Assembly: GCF_000340215.1 (NCBI RefSeq)
Contig: NW_006921533.1
Span: 2,026,172 to 2,090,171 of the forward strand
Source: Pseudocercospora fijiensis CIRAD86
Lineage: Eukaryota; Ascomycota; Dothideomycetes; Mycosphaerellales; Mycosphaerellaceae
Length of the DNA stretch: 64,000 nucleotides
Reading direction: 5' to 3'
Below, one piece after another: positions 34,090 to 46,050 of the stretch; the first letter of the stretch is position 1, and each line of letters opens with the position of its first letter. The position numbers and the translations under genes were made by a program. The notes under the pieces are model-generated. The model was not told where the DNA came from and did not search any database. It worked only from the letters and a program-made list of their open reading frames with translations.

Positions 34090-37000
34090 TAGGAATTTTC
34101 GAGCGCCTTAAATTACTAGGTTACTTACTACTAGATAAGCAAGATGCCTTACGTCTATTAATAGAGGCCTAAGGGAAAGTATACGATTTAGTATCTTATA
34201 GAACTAGCTCTCTCTAGAATATCGAAACGTATCTTACTACAGACAAGTATTAAGAAGATTTATTATAGCTAGCTAAGCGAAAATTTAACGACATTAATAG
34301 CCTAAAGCTTTAGGTCTACTATATTTAAGAGCAACTATAGATTATTCTATATACGGCTAAGCTCCCGCCGGGAGATCTAGCTTATACGTTCCGATATTAC
34401 GATATAGTCGAGGCTAACTACGCTCTTGCTCCGGAAGGAGAATTTAAACGCATATACCTCGATACTAGTATAAAAGCATCGATAATAGACTAGAAGTAGC
34501 TAGTCGCCTAGCTAGGTCGAGAAAACATCTAGTATTTAAAGTAGCCTCTCGAATTTCGTAGTTTAGCCGGAAGTATAAAGTACGAGTAATAGATTAATTT
34601 GTCGATATACTTCCCTATATTCGCGAAGTCTAGAAAGCCTACCCTCGCCTATATCGAATAGCTAGTAAGAGTTATGCCTAATTTACTATATAATATACTC
34701 TTCGGGATAGACGTTATAACCCCCGCCGGCTTTATACTCTATACCGGAGCCGGATACGTCGTTATAATAGAAAACGACTACGCTATAATGCCTATAGCCT
34801 ATATACCTAAAACTAAGACTCTAATACGGGCTAATATTAGGGCTATCGACTAAATTAGGCTGCCGCTACGCACGGCGGCAATAATTCTAGTACGATATAA
34901 TAGAGCGACGGCTTTTAAGGGTATAGACTAAGACCTCCTCTTTGTTCCCGGCGAATCTAATTTCCCGGGTATAGCGGCGATATACGCCTATATTACCGGA
35001 CCCGAACTTCCTAGGGTCTAAGTTAGGAATCTTAGCTACGACGACGACCTAGTAATACTATATAATAGAAAACTAGGTAAACTGCAGTAATTATAGATAG
35101 ACGATATCTAGTAAATCGATAAGTTTAATACGGACCCTCGGTCTATAAAGCGAAAATTAGGAGGTATCCCGCTCGCGATAGATCTATAGATATAGGCTCT
35201 TTTAACTCGCGAAATTCGAGTATCCTTAAAAACGAGAAAAGCCGTAGCAGAACCTATTTATAGAGTTACGCAAGCTTAAGTGCTTAAGACCCGATAGTCT
35301 TAGGTACCGATAAATAGACTTAGCGAAAATAAGGCGATTAGGCTAATAGACCGAGAGTCTCCTCGCTCTACTAGTCGAACTCTCGCTAGCGCGTTTTAGT
35401 CTAATTTAAGCCTAGCCGGAAACTTAGCGAATTCGGATTAAACTATAGTATGCCCGCAACTCCCGCGGATATCTAAATCTTAACTACCGACCTACGAACT
35501 TAATAGAAATAAGGAAGCGGACCTAATAGACCTTAACTTGCCGCCCGATACTACTAAAATTTTAATTAACGCTAGGATAGCTAGTCTTAAAACTTCGGCC
35601 GGCGTAACGGTTTGCGCGGCAAACCCGGATTCTAAAGCGGCGGTAGACCTTTAGTCTATCGCCGACAAATTCCTATAGTTATAGACAGATAGGGGTACAA
35701 CGATTAACCTGCTAAAGGACGAATAGTTAGAACTTCCCCTTAAGTCGGGATAGGAAGATAAAAAGTTTAGTAGTAAGGTTTATCGAATGTTAGAGAAGGA
35801 TAATACGGAGGTCGATAAACAGTTCGACAAACTCTACTCCTAAGGTAAGATAGCTTTTAGCGAGAAGCCCTCGCCGTTAGCTTAGCCGGTATTCGTTATC
35901 TAGAGGACGCTATTCCGCGACGATAGCTTAGCTTACCGTAAACTACGCGTAGTTATCGATATTAGAGGCCTTAATAGTATATTGTAGAAGGATACCTACC
36001 CTCTTCCCCTCTAAGATAATATTATCGCTAAGCTACGTAGCTATATATATATCTCGGTAATAGACGCAAGGTCTATATTCTATTAATTCGTAGTAGCCGA
36101 GAAAGATCGCTAGAAATTTATAGTAAATACTACCCGTAGATAGGAATACTTAAAGGTCGCGGCGATAGGATATTATAATAGCGTTTAATACGTATAAAGG
36201 CTACTCGACCGTACTCTACGGGAATTCGGGGACGCGGCGAACGGGTATATCGATAATATAGTCCTAGGGTCGGTAGACCTAGAGTCTTATCGTACCCTAC
36301 TCGAACGCGTATTTAAAAAGATAGACAACTTACGATTTAGCCTAGTCTGCCTAGAACCCGGGAAGGCGTACCTAGGTTTCCCCTCTATCTAAATTCTTAG
36401 GAGAACGGTAGACGGGAAGGGATTCGCAACTTAGGTAGATAGACTCGTAGCGCTACGGGAACTAGAAAAGCCTATTAACGCCGAGTAGCTAGAATACTAT
36501 CTCGGTCTAGTCGGCTACCTTAGGTCTACTATTCTATATTTCGGTAGAATTATACTACCTTTATAGTAAGCTAAAATCGCCGTAATAAAGGAATACTAGG
36601 CTACCTAAACGAAGGGCGGAAGGCGCCGCGCCTAAATATAGGGAGCAAAGCTATACTAGACCCGCGAAATAGACATTGCCTAGGATACTATACAATCTAT
36701 ATAGTCCGAAGATAGGAAGGGATTTCTCTAGCACTTCGACCCTACGTCTACCTTATATATCGACGTAGACGCCTCTAAGGAGTTTAGGATAGGCGTAATA
36801 TACTACTAAGTTAATAGAGACTTAGAAATAGAATATAAGGAACCCGCCCTTATAACACGAAAAGATAATATAGTCTCCGATTTCGTCGATAGTACTACCT
36901 AGCTAAAGCGGTCTAAGCAGTTTCCCCGAGATAGACTAAAGATCTTAGGTTTCGCTAGTTATATACTTACGGGTGCCGAGGCGCGCTACTAGCTAACCGA

Positions 37001-39200
37001 GCTCGAATTGTTCGGAGTCGTCTAGGTAATTAAAAGGGCGTCTTATATAGTAGACGTAGTACTAAGGACTATCGTAGTTACCGATTATAGCGCGGTAACG
37101 GCGATAGCGAAAAAGACCTAGATCGCTACGACAGTGTCTACGGCCGGATTAAACCGAAGAATAATCTAGGCCGCTATCTATATTTCCTAATTCGCGAGCT
37201 TAGAAATTGTCTATAGACTAGGACGTAATTATATCGCCCCTAATATACTCTCCCGATTATAGAGCGTACTCTCCCTCTAACGGGACGACGTTAATACTAG
37301 CGGCTTAGACGAGATTCCTATAATGTTAATAATAACGTACGACCTTAAGCCTACCTTCGAAGGCGACGGCGCGTACGATATAAAAATCTCGAGCTAATCG
37401 CCGGACCCTACGTCTACCGCTACTACGCGTATACGTAGCCTTAACCTCCTAAATTTTAAAATAAATATCCCTACTCTTCTACCTTCGGCCCTAGTAAATA
37501 TCCTCTCCCTATCTAGAATCGACTATAGCGAATGTTTCTTTTCGCAAACTAATAGATAGGAATACTACCGTCGCGACGAAATACCCGCCTTTTTCTATAG
37601 CATTTAAAAGGAACCTACTCTCTACGTAGAAACGGTAATATCCCTCTCCGACGAGTTTAAAGCGAGACTTAGGAAAGTATACTAAGACGACCGACTATAG
37701 CGGAGATTACTAGCAGTCCTTAAGTCTATCGAAGTCGTATATACCTAGGACTAAGCAGTATAACCCGAGCAGATATCGAATCGCTAAGTATAGAGGAGGT
37801 AGAGGCGTAAGCGCAACTATAAAGCTAGACGGAAGAAGGCATACTCTAAGACCTAGGTAAAAGCCGCCCTAGAGACGGGTAGGGCACCTTCGGTCTACCC
37901 GGATTAGCCTCTAGCGTATCTCCCGAAGCTAGCCTCTTTACGCTCTTTAGAAGACACCGCCGTACGTAGTATATAGTATATACTCGAAAAACCCGACGAC
38001 GTCCCGATAGACCTAAAGTACCTAGATAGGATTAGATTTTTTCGGGAAGATAGCTTAGTTTACTACATTAACCCGACCTTATATTATTCCCGTCTATATA
38101 TTCCTTTTAGCCTTACTTATAAGATCTTTAAGATAGCCTATAACCTTCGGTATTACGCGGGTTTTTAGCGTACCCTCGATCGCGTTAACGCGAGCTTCTA
38201 TATCTAGCACTATCGCTGACATTTAGAACGCTATATCGACTAGTGCTATATATATAAGACGAATTAGCTAACGCGGTATAAGCCCTACGGGCAACTTAAT
38301 CCGATAGACGCGAAGTATAGGCTTCCTATAGACGTCTAAATAGCAGACTAGATTATAGGACTCCTACCTACTAACGAAGGTTTTAATACGCTCCTTATAG
38401 TAACCTATAAGAAGTCTAAACGGGTTTTGCTCCTCCCCGGCAAATACTAGTAGACTATAGAAACCTAGGCAGCCTAGTACCTTACGGCTATCTAAGAGCG
38501 ATCTTAGCGAGTCGCTAAAGTCTTTATCTACGATCGAGATCCTAAATAGCTATCCAAATTCTTTACTATAATAATAAAGCTACTAGGTATATTAATCCTC
38601 GCCTCTATAGCTTACTATCTATAGATAGACGGCTAGTCCGAGCGCACAAATTAGACCGTTAAGATCGCTATACGGTATTTTATTACGGCAAATCTAGATA
38701 TATAGTAGATAGACGTCCTTCCCTCCCTTATATCCTATCTCGGGAGTATTAAGAATGCGAGTACCGGCGTCTCGCCCGATAAAATGCTTTTCGGGTTTAA
38801 TTTAAATACCGACGCCTTTATCGGGCTCCGGGAACTATAGCTAAAGGATTATATAGCGCTACGACAGCAATTTCGGGACGCAGCCGAGGAATCTATAGCT
38901 TTCGCAGTAGTAGATATAAAGCACCGCTACGATACTAAGTATTAGTATATATTCTTCGAGCCGGGAGACTATACTATACTTAGGCTATATTACGGATATC
39001 GCGTATATAGTTAGAGCTATCGCAAATATAGTAATTAGGCTATAGGCCCTTTTAAGATTAAGAGAAGGATAGGCAAATTAGCCTATAAATTAGAGCTGCT
39101 TAAATTAGTTAAGTTCTACCTAGTAATATCGATCGCGTAGCTCGAGCCCGTACTAAATCTAGCGAAGGACCCCTTCTCGAGACCTTATCCCCGCGTTCTA
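34090..39200 (+). pseudogene. pol remnant of the 15-kb gypsy element
   Basis: Frame 0. A protease-like stretch lies around 34690-34900 (FGIDVITPAGFILYTGAG). RT lies at about 35850-36600 with LRVVIDIRGLNSIL, YISVIDARSIFYQ and the active-site box GYIDNIVLGS at 36246-36275, whose second Asp codon at 36255-36257 is now AAT. RNase H lies at about 36750-37290 (YIDVDASKEFRIGVIYY, VVTDYSAVTAIAKK, GRNYIAPNILSRLQS). Integrase lies at about 37900-38900 with a zinc-type region (QCYIYKTNQLTRYKPYGQL) and QSERTNQTVKIAIRYF at about 38634-38680. A C-terminal integrase segment ends near 39150 with LELLKLVKFYLVIS. The order is that of Ty3/gypsy. Confidence 0.8.
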
Positions 39201-39504
39201 GCCCTAATAGACCTATAGTCTAAACAACCTATAATAACTCCTAAACGCGTTTTAGCTAAATGTAGCTTAAAGGGAAAGACTAAATATCTAGTAAAGTAGA
39301 AGGACGAGCAACTAATAATAAATAAATAGGTTAGAGAAGACGAAATGCGAGAAGGCAACGAATACCTAATTAAAAGATTCGAAGACTCGTAGGTTACGGA
39401 TAGACAAGTAAATCAAATAACGCCGTCTATAACATAGAGGAAGCCGAGATATATCGCTACGAGATCGATACGACCTAGTTAAGATAGTAGTAGCGGCAAC
39501 AACG

Positions 39505-39696
39505 TCGACGGGAACGTTAATAGATAGGCGTAGCCTACGCGACGCTAGCTACCGAGAGGGCAGAAGAAACTAGTATATATTAAAGAAAGCGACGATAAGG
39601 TCGACGAGAACGTTAATAGATAGGCGTAGCCTACGCGACGCTAGCTACCGAGAGGGCAGAAGAAACTAGTATATATTAAAGAAAGCGACGATAAGT
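39505..39696 (+). repeat. 96-bp in-frame tandem duplication
   Basis: The block beginning cgttaatagataggcgtagc starts at 39515 and again at 39611. The two copies are essentially identical, including their RIP-created TAG codons, over about 95 bp. The period equals 32 codons, so the reading frame is preserved. Confidence 0.85.
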
Positions 39697-40609
39697 CTAT
39701 CGGCGGCCCCTCTAGGATATAGCAGACCGATCCGTCTCTACTAAATACAACCTTAAGCGAATAGAACTCGACTATAGGCAATGTGGCGCTACGACCGGAA
39801 TTAATTAGCTCCGACACGTATCGCCGCTAGATAACTTGCGATATAGCCGCTAGTAGCACGCTAAGGGAAGGCCTAACCTTAGGTCTATCTAACGTGTCTA
39901 ACTAGAAAGTAAGGGATATAAAGAAGAGGACCCTAATTCCGACGATACGACGTCTTACTAAGGATAAAATTCAGCGATAGCGCGACACCCCCGCGCCTCT
40001 AAATACCTAGGTAGGAGCCTATCGAAGAATTCTACTATCTTTATTTACGACGCTGCAATTCCCGCTTATTACGGCGAATCGGTACCTTAACCCCCGGCTA
40101 TAGGTTTTCCCTCCTATAGAGGAAATTTAATAGTATTTCCGCTAGCTTTACCTCTATAGATTTAGATATAGGTTTCAAACACCGATAGATATAGACTTCT
40201 AGGCTACCTTATATAGAACTTGTAAATTCTAGAAGTCGTTTTCCTCGCTTATCGCTTTACTTCGAAAGTTTGTTTTAAGGTTCGTATATATACGCTACCG
40301 TTAGTCGCGCAAAAGCGCGTAGAAGCTCGGACCCTACTACGAAGTAACCCTTTTCCGTCTGCCTTCGTATAACAATTACTATATATATAATAATATACTA
40401 TAAGTCGGCGGTATGCCGTTACTACTATAAGTATCTTAGTAATATCTGCACTCGATATCGACTACGCCCTACTAGCTTACTACGCTATCTATAGTAAGCG
40501 ATCCTAACCTCCTACGCTAGCGTAAGTAGAGCGGCATATTCGATATATTACCGTCGCCGCGCGACGACGATAATCCTAGTAAAGAATAAGGACAGCCGCG
40601 TCCTATGTC

Positions 40610-40960
40610 TACTAATAGTAAAGAATAGCAGCCTATTGCTAAAAATAGTAAAGAACAGCAGCCTATTACTAAAAATAGTAAAGAATAGTAGCCTATTACT
40701 AAGGAGGATAAAGAATAGTAGCCTATTACTAAAAATAATAAAGAATAGCAGCCTATTGCTAAAAATAGTAAAGAATAGCAGCCTATTACTAAGGAGGATA
40801 AAGAATAGTAGCCTATTGCTAAGGAAGATAAAGAATAGCAGCCTATTACTAAAAATAGTAAAAAATAGCAGCCTATTACTAAAAATAGTAAAAAATAGCA
40901 GCCTATTACTAAGAAGGATAAAGAAGAATAGCCTAGTACTAAGAATAGAGAAAAACGATA
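40610..40960 (+). repeat. 30-bp minisatellite encoding a decapeptide
   Basis: About twelve copies of a 30-bp unit (cagcctattactaaaaatag plus taaagaatag and variants with aaggaggata). In the pol frame, with TAG as Gln, the unit reads QQPITKNSKE or QQPITKEDKE. Another frame gives an uninterrupted but meaningless KNSSLLLKIV series. Confidence 0.8.
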
Positions 40961-43900
40961 GTCTATAACCGGAAATGCTAAGGAATAAGAATAGCCTATA
41001 GAGACTAGGGAGTAAGAGTAGGATACCTACGCAGACTTAGAAAGCAAGTCTAAGTCTACTAGTACGCCCTAAGACGTCGGCGACCTAATAGAGGAAGTCG
41101 TTTAGTCGACTAAAGACGATAATTATACTAGCGAAGACGACGGAGACGTTAGCGACCTAATAGAAGATATCGTTTAGTCGATTAAAGACGATAACTATAC
41201 TAACGAAGAGGTCGACGAAGTCGTCGATAAAAAAGAAGCCGCTAAGCGAGCGCGTAAAAAGAAGAGGGACGAGAAAATAAAGAACGCTATACTACTGCCT
41301 AGGAAAGGCGAACTTCTAAGAATTCCCTATCCGGATATAAAGCCTAACTTCTCCGATATATTTCTCTATATCGATAGAGCCGGCCTACCCCTTAATACTA
41401 TTTTAGATATTCCGATAGCGATAGCGCGCACCCTAAACAATATAGTCGGCCGCAATAGCTCGCTCCTCTACGAAATTGCGATAAATAAGAGGCTATACGG
41501 CGTAGAGCCCTTCTTACCCGACGCCCCGGCCTACGTATCGCGCTAGATAGCCTTTAGTATATAGAGGAGCGAGTGTACTCTTACCGGACAATTCTAGGAC
41601 TTAATCGGCGCCTAAGGAGCCTATCTCTACGACACCTAATAGTATAGTTAGGATAAGTCCGCCGAGCTATTCTATAAGACCTATAACTGTTTCGGTAGGG
41701 AAAAACTCGACGTTCTAAAAGAAAAGCTTATAAAGGAGGGCGCAATTAACCGTAAAGCCTTAGTCTATCGCAAGTAGGCTAAAGAAGAGGGTTAGAAGGT
41801 AAAGCTACTTATTAAGGCTCTATAGATTAAAACCGAGACTAACGACTAGAAGGCCGCCCGCCTTAACTAGGTTAAGAAGGCTTAGACTAAGTAAGCAAAG
41901 TAGTATAAGAGAAAATTCAAAGGCCGTAATAAGGAGCTAGGGCTCGATATCTATAACTACTACGAGTAGGCAGATTTAAAGAACTTCGTCGATAAGTATA
42001 ATTTCGACGCCGACGAAGACAAGCCTATAGACGCCTAGAAGAACGCTATTTTAGGCGCTCGCGCTGCGATACGAACGTCCGATAGCTAAAGTATCTTACC
42101 TAAAGGATTGCGCCGATACCTTACGTCTATCTAGCCCTATTATTTCGACCTACTCCTATATAAGAACGCGCTCGTCGACTCCGATAACGCGTATAGATCT
42201 ATTAAGTATACTAACTAGAAGCATATCCTAGCCGGCGAACCGCCTAAAGCAATCTATAAGAAGACCGGCGAGCTCTATTCCCTAAAATAGATACAGAATT
42301 ACGAAGAAGGCCTAGCGAACCTAAAGTTTAGCGCAGATACCCGTTCGTAGAAGTAGGCTATAGTAGGCGAACCTCTCGTCTATAATATTAACTATAATAT
42401 ACTTAGTAGCGACGACTCTATCCTATATAAGCTACGTAAGCCGGAGGATATCGCGATACCTACGTATAAGGTTCCCTTATATAGCCGAAACGCGAAATAC
42501 GCCGACCTCTTTAAAGAGCTCTATTAGGAAAAGATATCCGAAATAGCGCTAGCCTACGTCGCCCTAGTATACTAGACAACCGAAGGCTAAACCTACCTTA
42601 AGACATGTAAGGAGGCTAAAAACTGCTTTATCGGACTTTTCTCCGATAGTATTAGCCTACTACTAAACGCCGAAAGCGAGCCTAGCAGAATCGCAGAGTA
42701 CCTTAAGGCTATCTTTAATAAGACTAGCGAGGAGTACCCCGATACCCTAGACTAGTCGAAGCCCGCTATACTTAAGGGTAAGCTCCTGTTAATATAGCGA
42801 TCTACGTATATATAGCTAATCGCCGAACTCGCTAAAAATTAGATATAGTAGTTAGTCTAGGGCGATATCGAATAAGATTTCCGCCGCATAATCTAAAATT
42901 TCTAGCTATAGCTAGGACGGTTCCCTCTAGGCCTACGCGCGTTGCTAATAGACTTAATATTTAGTCTCGCACCGGCTACTAAGAGCCTTATCTTCTAGGA
43001 TATTCCCCTAACCTACTATAAGCTAAAATCCCGAAAGATAACAACCGAGGGAGGCGTACGGCTAGAGACACTACCCTTCCCTTTATATATAAAGGAAAAG
43101 GAGAAGCTTAAAGCTAAGGTATTAAAGACATTAGACGCTATCGAGCAGAAGCACCGTAAGGAGAAGAAAGCTAGCGAGGCCGCTATAAAGGCCGCTAAAG
43201 TAGAAGCAAAAGCGGCTAAGCGCAAACTACTAGCGGCTACTAAAGAAACTTAGCCTAAGAAGCGCAAAGCACCTACCGCCGACGAGGCGCCGACTCTAAA
43301 GAAGCTAAAATCTATAATAGCAACTACGACTATAGTAGCTAAATCTCCGTACGCGAAGGCAAAGCGGATTGCCGCCGCTAAAAACGAGGCTACGTAGACT
43401 ACTACGTAGGACCCTCTATCTACCTAGCTAGAATAGTTAGGTACTAGCAAAGCCTCTAGCAAGCGAAAATTAGCTAAGAAGGCTAAGACAAGTACCGCGG
43501 ATCCTCCGATCGACGCGCGCGACCCGCCTACGCTAGGAGATAGCGGTATTGCTCTAAGGGGCCTCTTTATAGATCTAACGTTCCGGCTTCTATTCGGGCG
43601 CTATAGATTTATACGCCTATTCGACGTTTTACGTAAGGCTTATAGCGGCCGAACCCTCTACGGCGACGGTCTACGTCTATCTAAGACCTAGGAAATAGAT
43701 TTCGTTCGTCGCGTAGCGAGCATAATAGAACTTATAATAGAGGTAGGATACGTAATTATCGCAATGTTCCCTAACTAAGAGTAGTAATAGTATCTAAACT
43801 ATATCGCGGAGATAGCGAGGAAGTTTAACTATAACTACTTTAACGCCTACTTCGATGCTACGGAGCTAGCTAAGAAGATACGATCGTTTATAGCAGGATT

Positions 43901-45500
43901 AAAGAATAACGAAGCCTTTCCCTAGGAGGAATATCTTCGGGATATTCCCGTATCCGAGAGAGCCGTAGATATAAAGATTTTCGGCGACTAGTCGGTATAT
44001 ATACTTAGCTATTCCCTATAATAGATTAAGGAAGCAGTCGAAGTCGGTTAGACCGACCTCCTAGCCCTAATAGACGATTTCCTAATAGCGGTAGTTCCTA
44101 TACTACTAAAGGCGGCGGTATTGCGGTACTAGATATAGGCAGTTATTCTCCTATATATTAACGACAAAACTAGAAAAATCCTTTATATCGGATACTATAA
44201 GTACGATAAGTAAGCTAAGTAGTTAATCCGCTTCCTAGGTAGGGAACTTAAGGACAACGCCGGTTAGGTAGGCGTCCCTAATAGGCGCGGCTATATTATA
44301 TCTACTAAGGAGATGCCCGCTATACCTTAATCCGACCCCCGTAAGATAGCGAGTATAAGAATCTTAGTAGGACTAGATAGCTTAGACGGAGGCAAAGCTA
44401 GTACCCCTAGCGCTACTATAGTCGTTATCCCTACGGCTAGTATCCCTAGCGCTACTATAGTCGCTAACCCTATAGCTACCGCCGCTACCTCCGGCGCCGC
44501 TATCGCCGATAAGGGTACCGCTATTACTACTAACCCTTTGTCTATCGCTAATATAGATAAGAGCAAATCCTAACTCCCTATCGATATCCTTCGCGATAAA
44601 GGCTAGAGTAGCTTATTCGTCTAGATCGCCCTAGTAGAGCTTACTAGGAAATAGTAGCTAGGAAGCGAGCTAGAAGAGTTACAAATATTCGTAGGAGTCC
44701 TCGCCTATATAGTCGTAGCGGCAACAAAGGAATAGAATTACGTTAAGGATAGGGAGTCTCGCGAGTAGTTATTAGAAGACGAGAGAGCCTTATACGACTA
44801 CGCTATATCTATCGCAAAGAAATTCCTCTAAGCCTATAACGTCCTTTCCGAGGAAATTTGCGACGATATTGTAGCCTATACTAAAGATACTATCGACTAG
44901 GATAACGAGAATTTAGAAGAATAGAACGGAAAGCTTGCCGATATAGAGGACGTTATTAACTGCGTGCTAGAACTGTCCTATTTCTAGAATACGGACGGTA
45001 CAGTTAAGGAAGATATAGAATAGTCTACCCTTCGTCTACTATAGGCGATAGACGCGATCTAACGCTCTAATACTAAAGCTAATTCCGAGAAAGCCGCGAT
45101 TCGGGCGATATAGGAATTGCTATAGGACTAGGCTACTAGACTTACCTACGACTCCCTTACGGACATTATAGCCGAGCTCGCTAGATTAATCTAGTTAGGA
45201 AAAGAGAAAGACCGTGCCTATATTAGTATATTTATCGCTACCGCCTTTAACGCCCTACACGTCCTATATAGGAAGAATGCTATTAGATTCCTAGAGCGCT
45301 AGGCAGCGGCTAAAGGCTTAGAATTAGTAACCTAAAACTACTCGATTATAGCCGAGTAGGCGACGCGTAACGCGCAAGTTATTAAAACCTAGATAGAGAC
45401 TTAGTAGTAGACGATAGTTAGTCTATTAAGTATAGTTAGTATACGAGAATACGATAGCATTATTAGTCTATTATATAGTCTACGTAGTCGCGGACATTTC

Positions 45501-45812
45501 GCGACTAGGGGATTTTATTACAAAGCTAGGAGGAAAGGGTTACCTAGCGGCTACTACTAGCCGCCTACTATAGGTATACTTCCTCTATAGCTAGATAGAC
45601 ATAATACAAATTAATATACTTCAAAACCACGTTTCGAACTACAACAAGTAGCCCTAGCGACCGGGGGATTTTGTTACGAAGCTAGGAGGAAAGGGTTACC
45701 TAGCGGCTACTACTAGCCGCCTACTATAGGTATGCTTCCTCCGTAGCTAGATAGATATAATGTGAATTAACACACTTCAAAACCACGTTTCGAACTGTAA
45801 CAAGTAGCCCTA
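45501..45812 (+). repeat. 156-bp tandem duplication of an element-host junction
   Basis: Unit 1 (45501-45656) and unit 2 (45657-45812) each consist of the last 15 bp of the element interior (gcgaccgggggattt in unit 2), a complete 131-bp LTR and 10 bp of flank (agtagcccta). The LTRs are copies B (45516-45646) and C (45672-45802). Unit 1 carries more RIP-type changes (tattacaaag against tgttacgaag). Confidence 0.85.
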
Positions 45813-46050
45813 CTAATAGTCTAATAGTCTAAAGTTACTAGTAGCTCTACTAATAGCTTTATTAAAATTAGTAGTACTATTAGACTAAGTATTAGTAGTC
45901 TTACTAATATTTTCGCTATAAGGACCTTTATACTAGTCGATAGGCTTCGCATTTAATAGGATATAGCTATATCTAGGTCTTTAGTATACGTTAAGCTCCT
46001 ACTAAATTTTTATTAGCGTATTACGCTTATATCCGGGGTTCGTTAAGCGC
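45813..46050. repeat. Diverged continuation of the 12-bp array
   Basis: Words such as ctaatagtctaatagt, agtagctctactaatagct and attagtagtcttactaat resemble the diverged part of the array left of 30422. They show that the 15-kb element split the array. The interval then grades into CpA-depleted unique-looking sequence without coding signs. Confidence 0.55.

Larger units (their letters stand above)
39200..45515 (+). pseudogene. Long open extension downstream of integrase, unknown function
   Basis: The pol reading frame continues without any stop other than TAG/TAA up to the 3' LTR, about 6.3 kb or 2,100 codons. Frame positions at 36252, 38631, 40653, 41211, 43092 and 44601 are all in the same phase. 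The content in order is: a basic/acidic linker with a duplicated 96-bp block, a DNA minisatellite giving a KEQQPITKNS-type decapeptide, an acidic region (DDNYTSEDDGD), a basic patch (KKEAAKRARKKKR), a long globular-looking region (about 41270-43040), a Lys/Ala/Glu-rich stretch (43080-43500), a second globular-looking region (43540-44320), an Ala/Thr/Ile-rich linker, and a helical C-terminus rich in Gln. I do not recognise any family. It may be one polyprotein or a separate ORF whose start is masked by RIP. Confidence 0.6.
30422..45646 (+). mobile_element. 15-kb Ty3/gypsy element with 131-bp LTRs (RIP-inactivated)
   Basis: LTRs of 131 bp lie at 30422-30552 and 45516-45646. The unmutated family end sequence (seen in the third copy at 45672-45802) is TGTTAC...GTAACA. 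The element is flanked by agtag on both sides (30417-30421, 45647-45651), a 5-bp target-site duplication. The interior of about 15 kb contains gag (frame 1) and then an exceptionally long pol frame (frame 0) with protease-like, RT, RNase H and integrase segments, followed by a large extra region. Stops in these frames are only TAG or TAA where I traced them, consistent with RIP of Gln/Trp codons. Confidence 0.85.

Noticed and set aside
40636..40968. Open frame of KNSSLLLKIV repeats
   Set aside because: Out of frame with the pol frame, which reads the same 30-bp repeat as QQPITKNSKE; it is a by-product of the repeat.
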